This document shows, in pieces, positions 43,549 to 50,406 of a DNA stretch of 50,406 nucleotides. This stretch comes from an uncultured Eggerthellaceae bacterium (GTDB taxonomy: Bacteria; Actinomycetota; Coriobacteriia; Coriobacteriales; Eggerthellaceae). Positions within the stretch are counted from its first letter, which is position 1; each line of letters begins with the position of its first letter. The stretch is from contig CAUEBO010000015.1 in NCBI GenBank assembly GCA_958454405.1, positions 1 through 50,406 on the forward strand, read 5' to 3'. Under the pieces are notes generated by a model. It made no database searches, was not told the DNA's origin, and saw only the letters and a list, made by a program, of their open reading frames with translations. The translations under genes were made by a program, and so were the position numbers.

Positions 43549-43689
43549 TTACGATGCAGAGCTCGACGACGGCGCGTCGCGCCGTTTCGCCCGCGTGCCT
43601 TCGTTCAGGTAGTCGATGTACTCGTTGTTCCGTGTCTCCAGCTCGACCAGGACGCTTTGAACTGCGTGCAGCGCGCCCGTGGTTTGTTT
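43549..43689 (-). pseudogene. Possible gene remnant in the galT-AIM24 gap
   Basis: On the minus strand an open stretch reads ALHAVQSVLVELETRNNEY then IDYLNEGTRAKRRD before a TAA at 43549-43551. The amphipathic helix-like composition looks protein-like, but a stop (TGA) lies ~46 codons upstream and no start codon is present. The rest of 43398-43768 shows nothing recognisable. It could be the tail of a decayed gene or a chance frame. Confidence 0.25.
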
Positions 43690-43768
43690 TCAGCCCGGTT
43701 TGCTGTAAAACGCTCCGCGGATGCTTCATAATGGAGCGGCAGGTTCCCCTTATCCGAAGGAGTCTCCC

Positions 43769-44536
43769 ATGTTCCAGATCAGCAATTTCGAGCAGAACGA
43801 CGACGTCGCCGTCCTCGGCCAGATGGGCGCGTTCAAAGTCATCGAGTGGAAGCGCGACCTGTCGGTCACGCCGGCGAATGCGGCCACCGCGTGGTTCTGT
43901 TCGGAGATGAACCTCCGCCGCCGTCAGGTCATCTGCGATCTGTCGCAGTCGAGCGTCACCGTGCAGGCCGGCGCCATGCAGTGGATGGCCGGCCAGGTTG
44001 AGGCGACCACGGGCGTGAAGGGCGTGGGGGATCTCCTGGGCAAGGCGGTGCGCGGCGCCGTTACGAAGGAGTCGGCCATCAAGCCCGAGTACCAGGGAAC
44101 CGGCCTGCTCATGCTCGAGCCCACCTACCGCTACATCATCCTGATCGACGTGGCGAATTGGAACAACAACATCGTCTTGGACGACGGCATCTTCCTGGCT
44201 TGCTACTCCAGCCTGAAGCACCAGGCGGTCATGCGCTCCAACCTGTCGTCGGCGGTTGCCGGCAACGAAGGCCTGTTCAACCTGGCGCTCAAGGGCTTCG
44301 GAGCCCTGGCGCTCGAGTCGCCTTGCCCGCAGGAGGAGCTCATCGAGGTCACGCTGGAAAACGACGTGCTCAAGATCGACGGCAACCAGGCGCTCGCCTG
44401 GAGCGGCTCGCTCACCTTCACGGTGGAGCGTTCGGGCAAGTCGCTCGTCGGCTCGGCGGCGTCGGGCGAGGGCTTGGTGAACGTGTTCCGCGGCACGGGC
44501 AAGGTGCTCATGGCTCCGACGGCGTTCGCGAACTAG
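43769..44536 (+). CDS. AIM24 family protein
   Basis: A 255-residue beta-rich protein. ATAWFCSEMNLRRRQVICDL, VKGVGDLLGKAVRGAVTKE and TGLLMLEPTYRYIILIDV match the AIM24 (formerly DUF124) family, whose members form tryptophan-attenuator-like beta folds and are of unclear function. The ATG at 43769 follows GAAGGAG by 6 bases; the longer frame from 43721 is not needed. No signal peptide is seen. It appears to be a single-gene unit. Confidence 0.85.
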   Translation: MFQISNFEQNDDVAVLGQMGAFKVIEWKRDLSVTPANAATAWFCSEMNLRRRQVICDLSQSSVTVQAGAMQWMAGQVEATTGVKGVGDLLGKAVRGAVTKESAIKPEYQGTGLLMLEPTYRYIILIDVANWNNNIVLDDGIFLACYSSLKHQAVMRSNLSSAVAGNEGLFNLALKGFGALALESPCPQEELIEVTLENDVLKIDGNQALAWSGSLTFTVERSGKSLVGSAASGEGLVNVFRGTGKVLMAPTAFAN

Positions 44537-44722
44537 CTGCGACTTCTTCGGCGCTGGAGAGGCTGCTTCCTTGCGGGGAGCTTCCTCTTCGGCGCCGTGC
44601 TGTGCCGGTCATGCCGGATCGAGCTCCGCAGGCTGGTTCGGAGAGGCCCCGCGTTCGTCGGAGCGGCGGTTTTGCATCGAAAGGCGCTACACTGCAATCG
44701 ATTCCGACGACAGGGGGACGCC

Positions 44723-46588
44723 GTGAGAACAGCCTGCATTCGCCAACTCCGCGCTGCTGCGTGCGTGCTGGCAGCCTTCGCGCTGGCGACGGCGCTTCAT
44801 CCGGCGCACGCCTTCGCCAAACCCGCCGCCGGTCTTTCGTCGAAGATCCCCCTGGGTGAAGTCGTGCAGACCGAGCGCGGCCCCATGTTCAGCCTGTACG
44901 ACACGTCGCTGTTGAACACGGGATCAGGCGTCTCCCGGTACGCCGCGCTGCCGAAACGGTTCGATCTGCGCGATGTGGGCGGCGCGAGCTTCGTCACGGG
45001 CGTGAAGAACCAGGGCCCGTACGGCGTCTGCTGGGCTTTCGGAGCGCTCTCGTCGCTGGAATCCGGCCTGATCGTCAGCGGGCATGCGGGCAGCACCGAC
45101 CTATCGGAGCGCCATCTCGTCTGGTATACGTACGACGGCGTGGACGACAGCGAGGACGCGAGCCTCTGGGCCGGCGGGGACACGTTCGTGTCGGACGACC
45201 CTTATAATATCGGCGGAAACCGATGGAAGTCGGGTCCGACGCTCATGCGTTGGTACGGCGCAGTGGACGAGGCGAGCGCGCCGTTCAGCGGCGAGCAGCA
45301 GATGGACGCGCTCGATCCCGACCTTCGCACCGAATCCTTCCTGCACGTGCAGAACGTCGTCTATCTGCCCGAATCGAATGAGTACGTTCGGAAGGGGGAC
45401 GGCACGCTGGCGTATCGTCACGATGCCGGCGCCGTCGATGCCGTCAAAGCCTTCCTCATGGACAACGGTGTGCTGAGCGTCGGCTATTACTCCGATGACG
45501 CGCAGGCCAGCCTTTCCGGCGCGCGGTCCGACTATTGGAATCCGGACGAGAACGCCTATTGCTGCACCAAGACGGACGTGGAAGCGGCTGCATTCGCGAA
45601 CCACGAAGTATCCATCGTCGGCTGGGACGATACGTTCGCCAAGGAAAGATTCTCGACGCCGCCTGCAGACAACGGCGCATGGATCGTCAAGAACAGCTGG
45701 GGAACCGGCTTTGGAGACGAGGGGTACTTCTACCTTTCCTACTACGATACGTCATTCAGCCAGCCGACGTTCTTCGAGGCCGAGGATGCCGACTACCGTG
45801 GAGCTGAGACCGATCACGTGTACGACAGCATCTATCAGTACGATGGAGCGGGCTTCGGGGACGTCATGTACGGCAGCGATACCCAGATGTGGTTCGCCAA
45901 CGTGTTCGCAGCGCGCGATTACGAGACGGTTCGGGCAGTGAGCACCATCGTCAACGAGGCGGGCAGCCAAGTGGACATCGCGGTGTACAAGAACCCTGAC
46001 GGCCTTGCGCCCACCGGCCAGCTCGATCCGCGTAGCGGCGAGCAGATGTGGAGCATGTTGGAAACCCTCGGGTGCGCGGGCCAGCTCACGTTCGATCTCG
46101 GCGAGGATGCGTTCGAGGTCGCCCCGGGCGACACGTTCAGCGTGGTGTCCACGATCGCCTATCCGGACGGGAAGTTCCAGCTGTCGGCCGAGATCGAGGA
46201 CGAGAGCGTCGGGGGAGCCGACTTGGCATGCGAGCCTGGGCAGAGCTTCTGCGCCGACACCGTGACGGGCGGGGAGGATTTCTGGTACGATCCGGCTTCG
46301 GGCGTAATGGACGGCGAAGGCTTGCACATGGGCAACTCCCTCTTGAAGGCCTATACGACCGCGAGCTCGGCTCCGGTCGATCCCGCTCCCGCTCCCGTTC
46401 CCGACCCTGTTCCCGTCGATCCCCAGCCGCTTCCCGATGCCGATGCCTCGCAAGCGAAGCGCGTCGCGCTTGCGCCGACCGGGGATTCCGCCGCTTTGCC
46501 GGTGGCAGCGACGGGGGCCGCCGCGCTCGCGGCGGTTGCGGCGGCGGGTCTCGCCGCGAGGGCGATGCGGTCGCGGCGGTCCTGGTAG
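44723..46588 (+). CDS. Secreted papain-like (C1) cysteine protease with wall-anchor-like tail
   Basis: A 621-residue protein. The signal peptide (residues 1-30, ending HPAHA) is followed by a C1 peptidase domain with Cys103 (VKNQGPYGVCWAFG), His294 (NHEVSIVGWDD) and Asn324 (WIVKNSWGTGFGDEGYF). A beta-rich domain (~370-540, lectin-like in related proteins) precedes a Pro/Asp/Val-rich spacer. The end is LAPTGDSAALPVA, a hydrophobic helix and a basic RSRRSW, i.e. a sorting signal with LAPTG for LPxTG. It is probably a surface protease acting on peptides or host proteins. The GTG at 44723 follows CAGGGGGACG; the frame from 44597 is rejected because it precedes the signal. Confidence 0.9.
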   Translation: MRTACIRQLRAAACVLAAFALATALHPAHAFAKPAAGLSSKIPLGEVVQTERGPMFSLYDTSLLNTGSGVSRYAALPKRFDLRDVGGASFVTGVKNQGPYGVCWAFGALSSLESGLIVSGHAGSTDLSERHLVWYTYDGVDDSEDASLWAGGDTFVSDDPYNIGGNRWKSGPTLMRWYGAVDEASAPFSGEQQMDALDPDLRTESFLHVQNVVYLPESNEYVRKGDGTLAYRHDAGAVDAVKAFLMDNGVLSVGYYSDDAQASLSGARSDYWNPDENAYCCTKTDVEAAAFANHEVSIVGWDDTFAKERFSTPPADNGAWIVKNSWGTGFGDEGYFYLSYYDTSFSQPTFFEAEDADYRGAETDHVYDSIYQYDGAGFGDVMYGSDTQMWFANVFAARDYETVRAVSTIVNEAGSQVDIAVYKNPDGLAPTGQLDPRSGEQMWSMLETLGCAGQLTFDLGEDAFEVAPGDTFSVVSTIAYPDGKFQLSAEIEDESVGGADLACEPGQSFCADTVTGGEDFWYDPASGVMDGEGLHMGNSLLKAYTTASSAPVDPAPAPVPDPVPVDPQPLPDADASQAKRVALAPTGDSAALPVAATGAAALAAVAAAGLAARAMRSRRSW

Positions 46589-46624
46589 AAGCCGGCGTTT
46601 CGCCCGCCGGGATGCCGAATGCCC

Positions 46625-47287
46625 CTACGCCTTCCCGCAGCTGGGGCAGAGGTCGCAGATGAAGCACTCGGCGCACTTCGGCTTGCGGGCGATGCACGTT
46701 TCGCGGCCGAACAGCACCCACTGGTGGTTGATGGGCCCCCAGCACGCGCGCGGATACAGCTTGAGCAGCGCATCCTCGGTCTTGGCCGGCGTGTCGGCGG
46801 AGGGGCCCGCGAACTTCAGCCGATGCGCGATGCGGAACACGTGCGTGTCCACCGCGATGCCCTCCACGATGTGATAAGCCTCGTTCAGCACGACGTTCGC
46901 CGTCTTGCGTCCCACGCCGGGCAGCTTCTGCAGCTCGTCGATGTCGCGCGGGATCTCGCCTGCGTAGTCGGCCACCACCATCTGCGCGCACTTGATGACG
47001 TTGGCGGCCTTCGTGTGGTAGAAGCCGATGGTGCGGATGATGTCCTCCACGTCGCGCACGTCGGCCGCGGCCAGGTCGGCGGGCGTGGGATAGCGCTCCC
47101 ACAGCGCGGGCGTCACCTTGTTCACGCCCTTGTCGGTGGTCTGCGCGGAAAGCAGCACGGCGATGGTCAGGCGGAACGGGTCGCCCCCGTAGACGAGCGC
47201 GCACTCGGCGGCAGGGTAGTGCTCGTTCATGCGCTCGGCCACCGCAAGCGCGCGTTCCCGCTTTGCCTTCATCGTCTCTCGCGGCAT
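46625..47287 (-). CDS. nth: Endonuclease III
   Basis: A 220-residue base-excision repair enzyme for oxidised pyrimidines. The helix-hairpin-helix LPGVGRKTANVVLNEA carries the catalytic Lys, and the catalytic Asp is in VDTHVFRIA. The C-terminal [4Fe-4S] motif CIARKPKCAEC...C has the C-x6-C-x2-C-x5-C spacing. The start at 47287 follows CAAGGAGG on the minus strand. It converges with the protease gene, 36 bases apart. In contrast to the MutY-like protein at 23569, it keeps the iron-sulfur cluster. A possible minus-strand -10 box (TATAAT, 47530-47535) lies far upstream. Confidence 0.95.
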   Translation of the reverse strand: MPRETMKAKRERALAVAERMNEHYPAAECALVYGGDPFRLTIAVLLSAQTTDKGVNKVTPALWERYPTPADLAAADVRDVEDIIRTIGFYHTKAANVIKCAQMVVADYAGEIPRDIDELQKLPGVGRKTANVVLNEAYHIVEGIAVDTHVFRIAHRLKFAGPSADTPAKTEDALLKLYPRACWGPINHQWVLFGRETCIARKPKCAECFICDLCPSCGKA

Positions 47288-47793
47288 GGGGCCTCCTTGG
47301 TCCTGGTTCGATCCTGCAAGCCGGCGATGGGTCGGCGAGCTCCGCGCGCCGCACCTTCTCGCCGGAACGGCGCTTTTGGTTGGCAAGGGTTTGCTCGAAG
47401 GCGAGGACCCCGGCTCGATGCCATTGCAAACGGAGCCCGGCGTCTTTTCGAAGCTTTGAAACCTGAAGCGCCGATCTTCGCGGCGGGCTCCCTTGCGCGC
47501 GCATGCGGCTGCATGGCGTTTTCGAGAGGATTATACCGATGATCGATGCCCATCGCTTCGCAAGCGTTGCGAACCGCGCGAAAACTGCTTCAATCGGGAA
47601 CCGCCGCCCATCCCGCGTCCTCTTGCAGGACGGCGTGCGGAGAAAACGTCGTTCCGTCGTTGAAGCGCCGTTGAAGCGTGCCGCCGTGCACGGCCTTTCG
47701 AGCCGATCCGCTTGCCATCGGGCTGAACGGGAGCCTCCTCATGAAAGGGACGGATTCTTCCAAAGCCCAGCCGGCATCGGGCGAAATCAGAAA

Positions 47794-47936
47794 TGACCGG
47801 AAACGCGGTCGAATGTGCAGTCTGCGAGGCCGATCCGCGCCCTTCGCGCGCCTTGACTGCGCATAACGCCTGGTCGCGGAATTCATGCGCCCGGTTTCGC
47901 GCCCTGCGACTGCACATTCGACCGCGTTTTCGGTCA
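47794..47936. repeat. 143-bp inverted-repeat element, copy 3
   Basis: It begins TGACCGGAAACGCGGTCGAA (47794), and its right arm (47908-47936) is the inverted copy with one mismatch. Same length and interior order as the copies at 15334 and 24674. The left flank (GGGACGGATTCTTCCA) matches copy 1. After an ~80-bp insert the right flank resumes with GGCTGG...CCAGCC, the hairpin that reads GGCCGG...CCGGCC in copy 1. Confidence 0.9.
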
Positions 47937-48530
47937 TCGTCGGTTCGGCTCGCTTCGCTCGCTCAGGATGACCATGCGCTGGCTTGCGCAATGCCAACGG
48001 TGGTTTACCATAGAGACGGTGTGGGCTGGATTCCTTCGAAAGACCAGCCGACGCCATGGAGGCGGATCAACCAGGGCTGTGGCAAGGCAAGGGCGGCTTG
48101 GCAGCGGGAACGTCGTGTTGCGGCAGAAAACAACGTTAGTCGATCATCGGATCCTCGGGTTTCTGCGGCGATGCTCGCGAGATGGTTGCATGATCAGGCT
48201 TTTCGCTGCGATCCAACCGAAACGCGTGCTGGGGGGAGGGTTTCGCTGCCGGCTGAATGATCAACTATCGTCGAATTCTGCCATGAAATCATCCCGCACG
48301 CGCGCTGGCGCGGGAGGCGCCCGGTTCTGCGGCGTTGCAACGAGCCGCTGGTACGTACTGCACGCGCGCGGATGCGGGATGCGTCTGGCTCTGCGGCCGC
48401 CTCCGCATCTTGCGCCTGTGGTTTCTCCTTCACGAGACGTTGTCCGGCGCCGTGAGCGGCGATTCCAGGTGGTAGAATCGACGGCGCCGTTCGCGCCCGC
48501 GCGCGAATGGGGGAGCAAAAACCCTGCATG

Positions 48531-48551
48531 AAGCCGCATTTCGCGGCTTTT
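48531..48551 (+). promoter_or_regulatory. Leader hairpin before mfd
   Basis: AAGCCGC (48531-48537) pairs with GCGGCTT (48543-48549), loop of 5, followed by TT and CG. It lies 33 bases before the mfd start and resembles a weak attenuator or terminator. Confidence 0.4.
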
Positions 48552-48583
48552 CGTGCTGTTCGCGTACGGAAGAGGACACTGCC

Positions 48584-50406
48584 ATGCTCATCGATTCGCT
48601 CACCTTCACGCTGGAGAAATCGGGCTGCCTCGACGCGTTCTGGGGCAAGCTGGACGCAGGCGAGGACGGCACTCTGGGCGTGGCGTCCTCGGCGCGGCCC
48701 TTCCTGGTGGCGGCGCGGTTCGCGCACAAGCCGCAGACGACGCTCGCGGTGGTGGCGGGCGAGGATGCGGCCGTGGCGTTCGCGCGGCAGGTGGCGGCGT
48801 ATCTGGGCGACGAGCGCGTCATGCGCTTCCCCGAACGCACCGACTATCCGTTCAACCCGCGCCCGAGCGATCCGGCTCAAGTGGCGCGGCGCATGGAGGC
48901 CGTGCACGCGCTGGCGTCGGGTCGCGAGGTCGTGGTGGTGGCCAGCGCGCGGGCGCTCGTGCGCACGCTGCCGCCGACGGGGTCGAAGGTGCATCTGCCG
49001 CTTACGTTCGAGGCTGGGCGAGAACTCGCCGACATGGAGGGCGCAGAAGCGGCGGGCGTGGCCGCCTTCGAAGACGTGGCCCGAGCGCTTGAGGAGCGCG
49101 GCTACCTCAACACCGGCGAGCTGGACGGACCCGGCACGTTCGCCGTGCGCGGCGGCACGATCGACGTGTTCCCCGGCAACCTGGTGTATCCCGTGCGCCT
49201 GGACTTCTTCGGCGACGAGCTGGACGAGATCCGCCGCATCGTGCCCACCACGGGGCAGACCATCGCCGCGCTGCCCCGCGCCGACGTGTACCCCGTCGTG
49301 GAGTTCGCGGCCACGAAGAGCGCTCTCGCCCGCGCGCGCCAGAAGCTCGAGCGCCCCGCCCAGTCCAACGCCGCCCTGCGCGGCGTGCTGGAGAAACTGG
49401 ACGGCGGCCTGCGCTTCGACGGATCGGACGTGTTGCTGCCGTACCTGTACAACAAAACCGCCACGCTCGGCGACTACGTGCGCCCTGGCGCGCTCACCGC
49501 GCTCGTGGAGCCGCGCTCGCTGTTCGACGACATGGCACACGCCCATGATGACGTCGCGGGACGCGCCAAGGGAACGGGGCTCGCAATCCAGGGCCTGTAC
49601 GCCGAGCCGGCGAACGTGAGCTTCGGCGACGGGCAGCGGGCCACCTACGTGTCCATCATGCGCGTGGGCGGGCAGATCGACGACGAGCTGCCGGTGAAGC
49701 GCGTGGAGGTGGCGGGGCATCCCGACAAGCTGTACGGGCGCCTGCGGACGCTCGTGGACGGCGACTACACGGTGGTGTTCAGCGCGCCGAACTTCCGCGC
49801 CCGCCAGGACATGAAGCTGGCGTTCGTGGACCAGGGGCTGCCGATCCAGGAGTCGCTGGACGTCGAAGGGCCGTCGGACGGGCGGGTGCTCGGCGGCGCC
49901 CAGTCGCTCGAACAGTCCTCGCTGCGCTGCGAAACTCGCTCAGGGGGCGCCGCCGAGTGCCCGGACGATGACGTCGACTCGGTCGCCAGAGGCGAGTCTG
50001 CGAATGTCGGCGCGACTGTTGCCGATGAAGCCGCCGACCTGCGGGAGGCGCGGGAATTCGGGCTTGGGAGGGAGAAGCGTCGCCTGCGCCGCGGCGTGGT
50101 GAACGTGGTGGACGTGGACATCCCGCTCGGCATGATCATCCCGAAGGCGAAGCTGGCGCTGGTGAGCGTGTCGGACACGCAGGGCGCCTCCACGGCGCGC
50201 CCGAGCCGCCACGTCGACATCACCGAGATCACGTTTCCCTACAAGCCGGGCGACTACGTGGTGCACGCGGCCCACGGCGTGGCGCACTTCAAGGAGCTCG
50301 TGCGGCGCGACGTGGACGGCACGGCGCGCGACTACCTGCTTTTGGAGTACGCCGAGGGCGACAAGCTGTACGTGCCGGTGGAGCAGCTCGACCGCGTGAC
50401 GCGCTA
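48584..50406 (+). CDS. mfd: Transcription-repair coupling factor Mfd, N-terminal 607 residues
   Basis: The gene continues beyond the right edge. The N-terminus is the UvrB-like module (FLVAARFAHKPQTTLAVVAG; FPERTDYPFNPRPSDP; RGGTIDVFPGNLVYPVRLDF). Near the window end comes the RNA-polymerase-binding CarD-like domain (YKPGDYVVHAAHGVAHFKEL; LLLEYAEGDKLYVPVEQLDRV). The helicase part lies outside. Mfd removes stalled RNA polymerase and recruits UvrA. Between the modules (about residues 427-505) is a polar insert that includes an in-frame inverted repeat, 434-460, related to the element downstream of mntP. The ATG follows GAAGAGGAC. Confidence 0.93.
   Translation, partial: MLIDSLTFTLEKSGCLDAFWGKLDAGEDGTLGVASSARPFLVAARFAHKPQTTLAVVAGEDAAVAFARQVAAYLGDERVMRFPERTDYPFNPRPSDPAQVARRMEAVHALASGREVVVVASARALVRTLPPTGSKVHLPLTFEAGRELADMEGAEAAGVAAFEDVARALEERGYLNTGELDGPGTFAVRGGTIDVFPGNLVYPVRLDFFGDELDEIRRIVPTTGQTIAALPRADVYPVVEFAATKSALARARQKLERPAQSNAALRGVLEKLDGGLRFDGSDVLLPYLYNKTATLGDYVRPGALTALVEPRSLFDDMAHAHDDVAGRAKGTGLAIQGLYAEPANVSFGDGQRATYVSIMRVGGQIDDELPVKRVEVAGHPDKLYGRLRTLVDGDYTVVFSAPNFRARQDMKLAFVDQGLPIQESLDVEGPSDGRVLGGAQSLEQSSLRCETRSGGAAECPDDDVDSVARGESANVGATVADEAADLREAREFGLGREKRRLRRGVVNVVDVDIPLGMIIPKAKLALVSVSDTQGASTARPSRHVDITEITFPYKPGDYVVHAAHGVAHFKELVRRDVDGTARDYLLLEYAEGDKLYVPVEQLDRVTR
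49884..49962 (+). repeat. Palindromic element embedded in frame in mfd
   Basis: Arms 49884-49901 and 49945-49962 are inverted copies (16 of 18 positions match), and 43 bases lie between them. The interior CCCAGTCGCTCG..CAGTCCT..CTCGC..ACTCGCT parallels the 115-bp element at 25815-25929. The frame stays open and encodes a polar, Ser/Cys-containing segment of Mfd. Confidence 0.65.

Larger units (their letters stand above)
47288..48583. other. 1.3-kb intergenic region between nth and mfd
   Basis: No convincing gene is seen on either strand. It contains copy 3 of the 143-bp element with its flanks (about 47700-48110). Copy 3's right flank is interrupted by an ~80-bp insert (about 47938-48017) that includes a reverse CATCCTGAGCG-type repeat. 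GC-rich unresolved sequence lies at 48110-48460. A possible mfd -10 box TAGAAT is at 48473-48478 without a matching -35, and a leader hairpin is at 48531-48549. Confidence 0.6.

Noticed and set aside
42917..44221. 434-residue minus-strand open frame across the galT-AIM24 gap
   Set aside because: It is antisense to both genes and changes character across the gap; only the short different-frame segment at 43549-43689 looked protein-like.
48194..49720. 508-residue minus-strand open frame opposite mfd
   Set aside because: The plus strand encodes an uninterrupted Mfd N-terminal region with recognisable motifs; the minus frame has shadow-type composition.

Overview
The window looks like chromosomal DNA of a high-GC, anaerobic actinobacterium of the Coriobacteriia, most likely an Eggerthella/Gordonibacter-type member of the Eggerthellaceae. 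This is inferred from GC-rich codon use, paired radical-SAM/DUF2344 genes, CarD-type regulators, a Tat-exported uptake [NiFe] hydrogenase and a large acyl-CoA/ETF cluster with no aerobic respiratory genes nearby. No database search was possible, so the family names come from motifs read in the translations.

Layout. 1-2144: end of a radical-SAM gene, its DUF2344 partner and a small cysteine hydrolase. 2145-3148: an AT-richer gap with a good promoter, a possible 84-residue protein, a possible structured RNA and a cluster of palindromic operator-like sites. 3149-14875: an eleven-gene, same-strand catabolic operon (OFA-type MFS transporter, two class III CoA-transferases, acyl-CoA dehydrogenase, two crotonase-fold enzymes, acyl-CoA ligase, two MaoC hydratases, EtfB, EtfA). 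Most of its larger intergenic gaps hold a perfect GC-rich hairpin. 15084-15160: tRNA-Asp. 15785-21077: MarR regulator, heterodimeric ABC exporter, HAD phosphatase. 21488-24444: a degenerate AAA+ protein, an Rrf2 regulator and a MutY-like glycosylase. 25020-25801: Mn2+ (yybP-ykoY) riboswitch and mntP. 26208-27059: pheA (minus). 27477-32972: hyaABC hydrogenase with hyaD further on, separated by an inverted flavin reductase gene. 33175-37148: small regulatory and redox genes, including a cupin/aldo-keto reductase pair behind a MerR-type promoter. 37421-43397: a beta-galactoside operon (MFS, GH2, galK, galT). 43769-47287: AIM24 protein, a surface papain-like protease, endonuclease III (minus). 48584-end: the first part of mfd.

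How it fits together. The large operon resembles the carnitine-reducing cai-fix system in composition (CaiA-, CaiB-, CaiC- and CaiD-like proteins plus FixAB-like ETF). It has an MFS importer in place of CaiT and an added MaoC pair. The simplest reading is uptake of a carboxylate, activation as a CoA thioester, hydration/isomerisation and ETF-linked reduction or oxidation, with CoA recycled by transferase. The substrate is unknown. The hydrogenase could feed electrons into such a pathway.

The other striking content is repetitive DNA. A 143-bp element with 29-bp terminal inverted repeats occurs three times at exactly the same length. A second palindromic family occurs downstream of mntP and, in frame, inside mfd. 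Two copies of a short CATCCCGAGCGG repeat form the C-terminal tail of the first gene.
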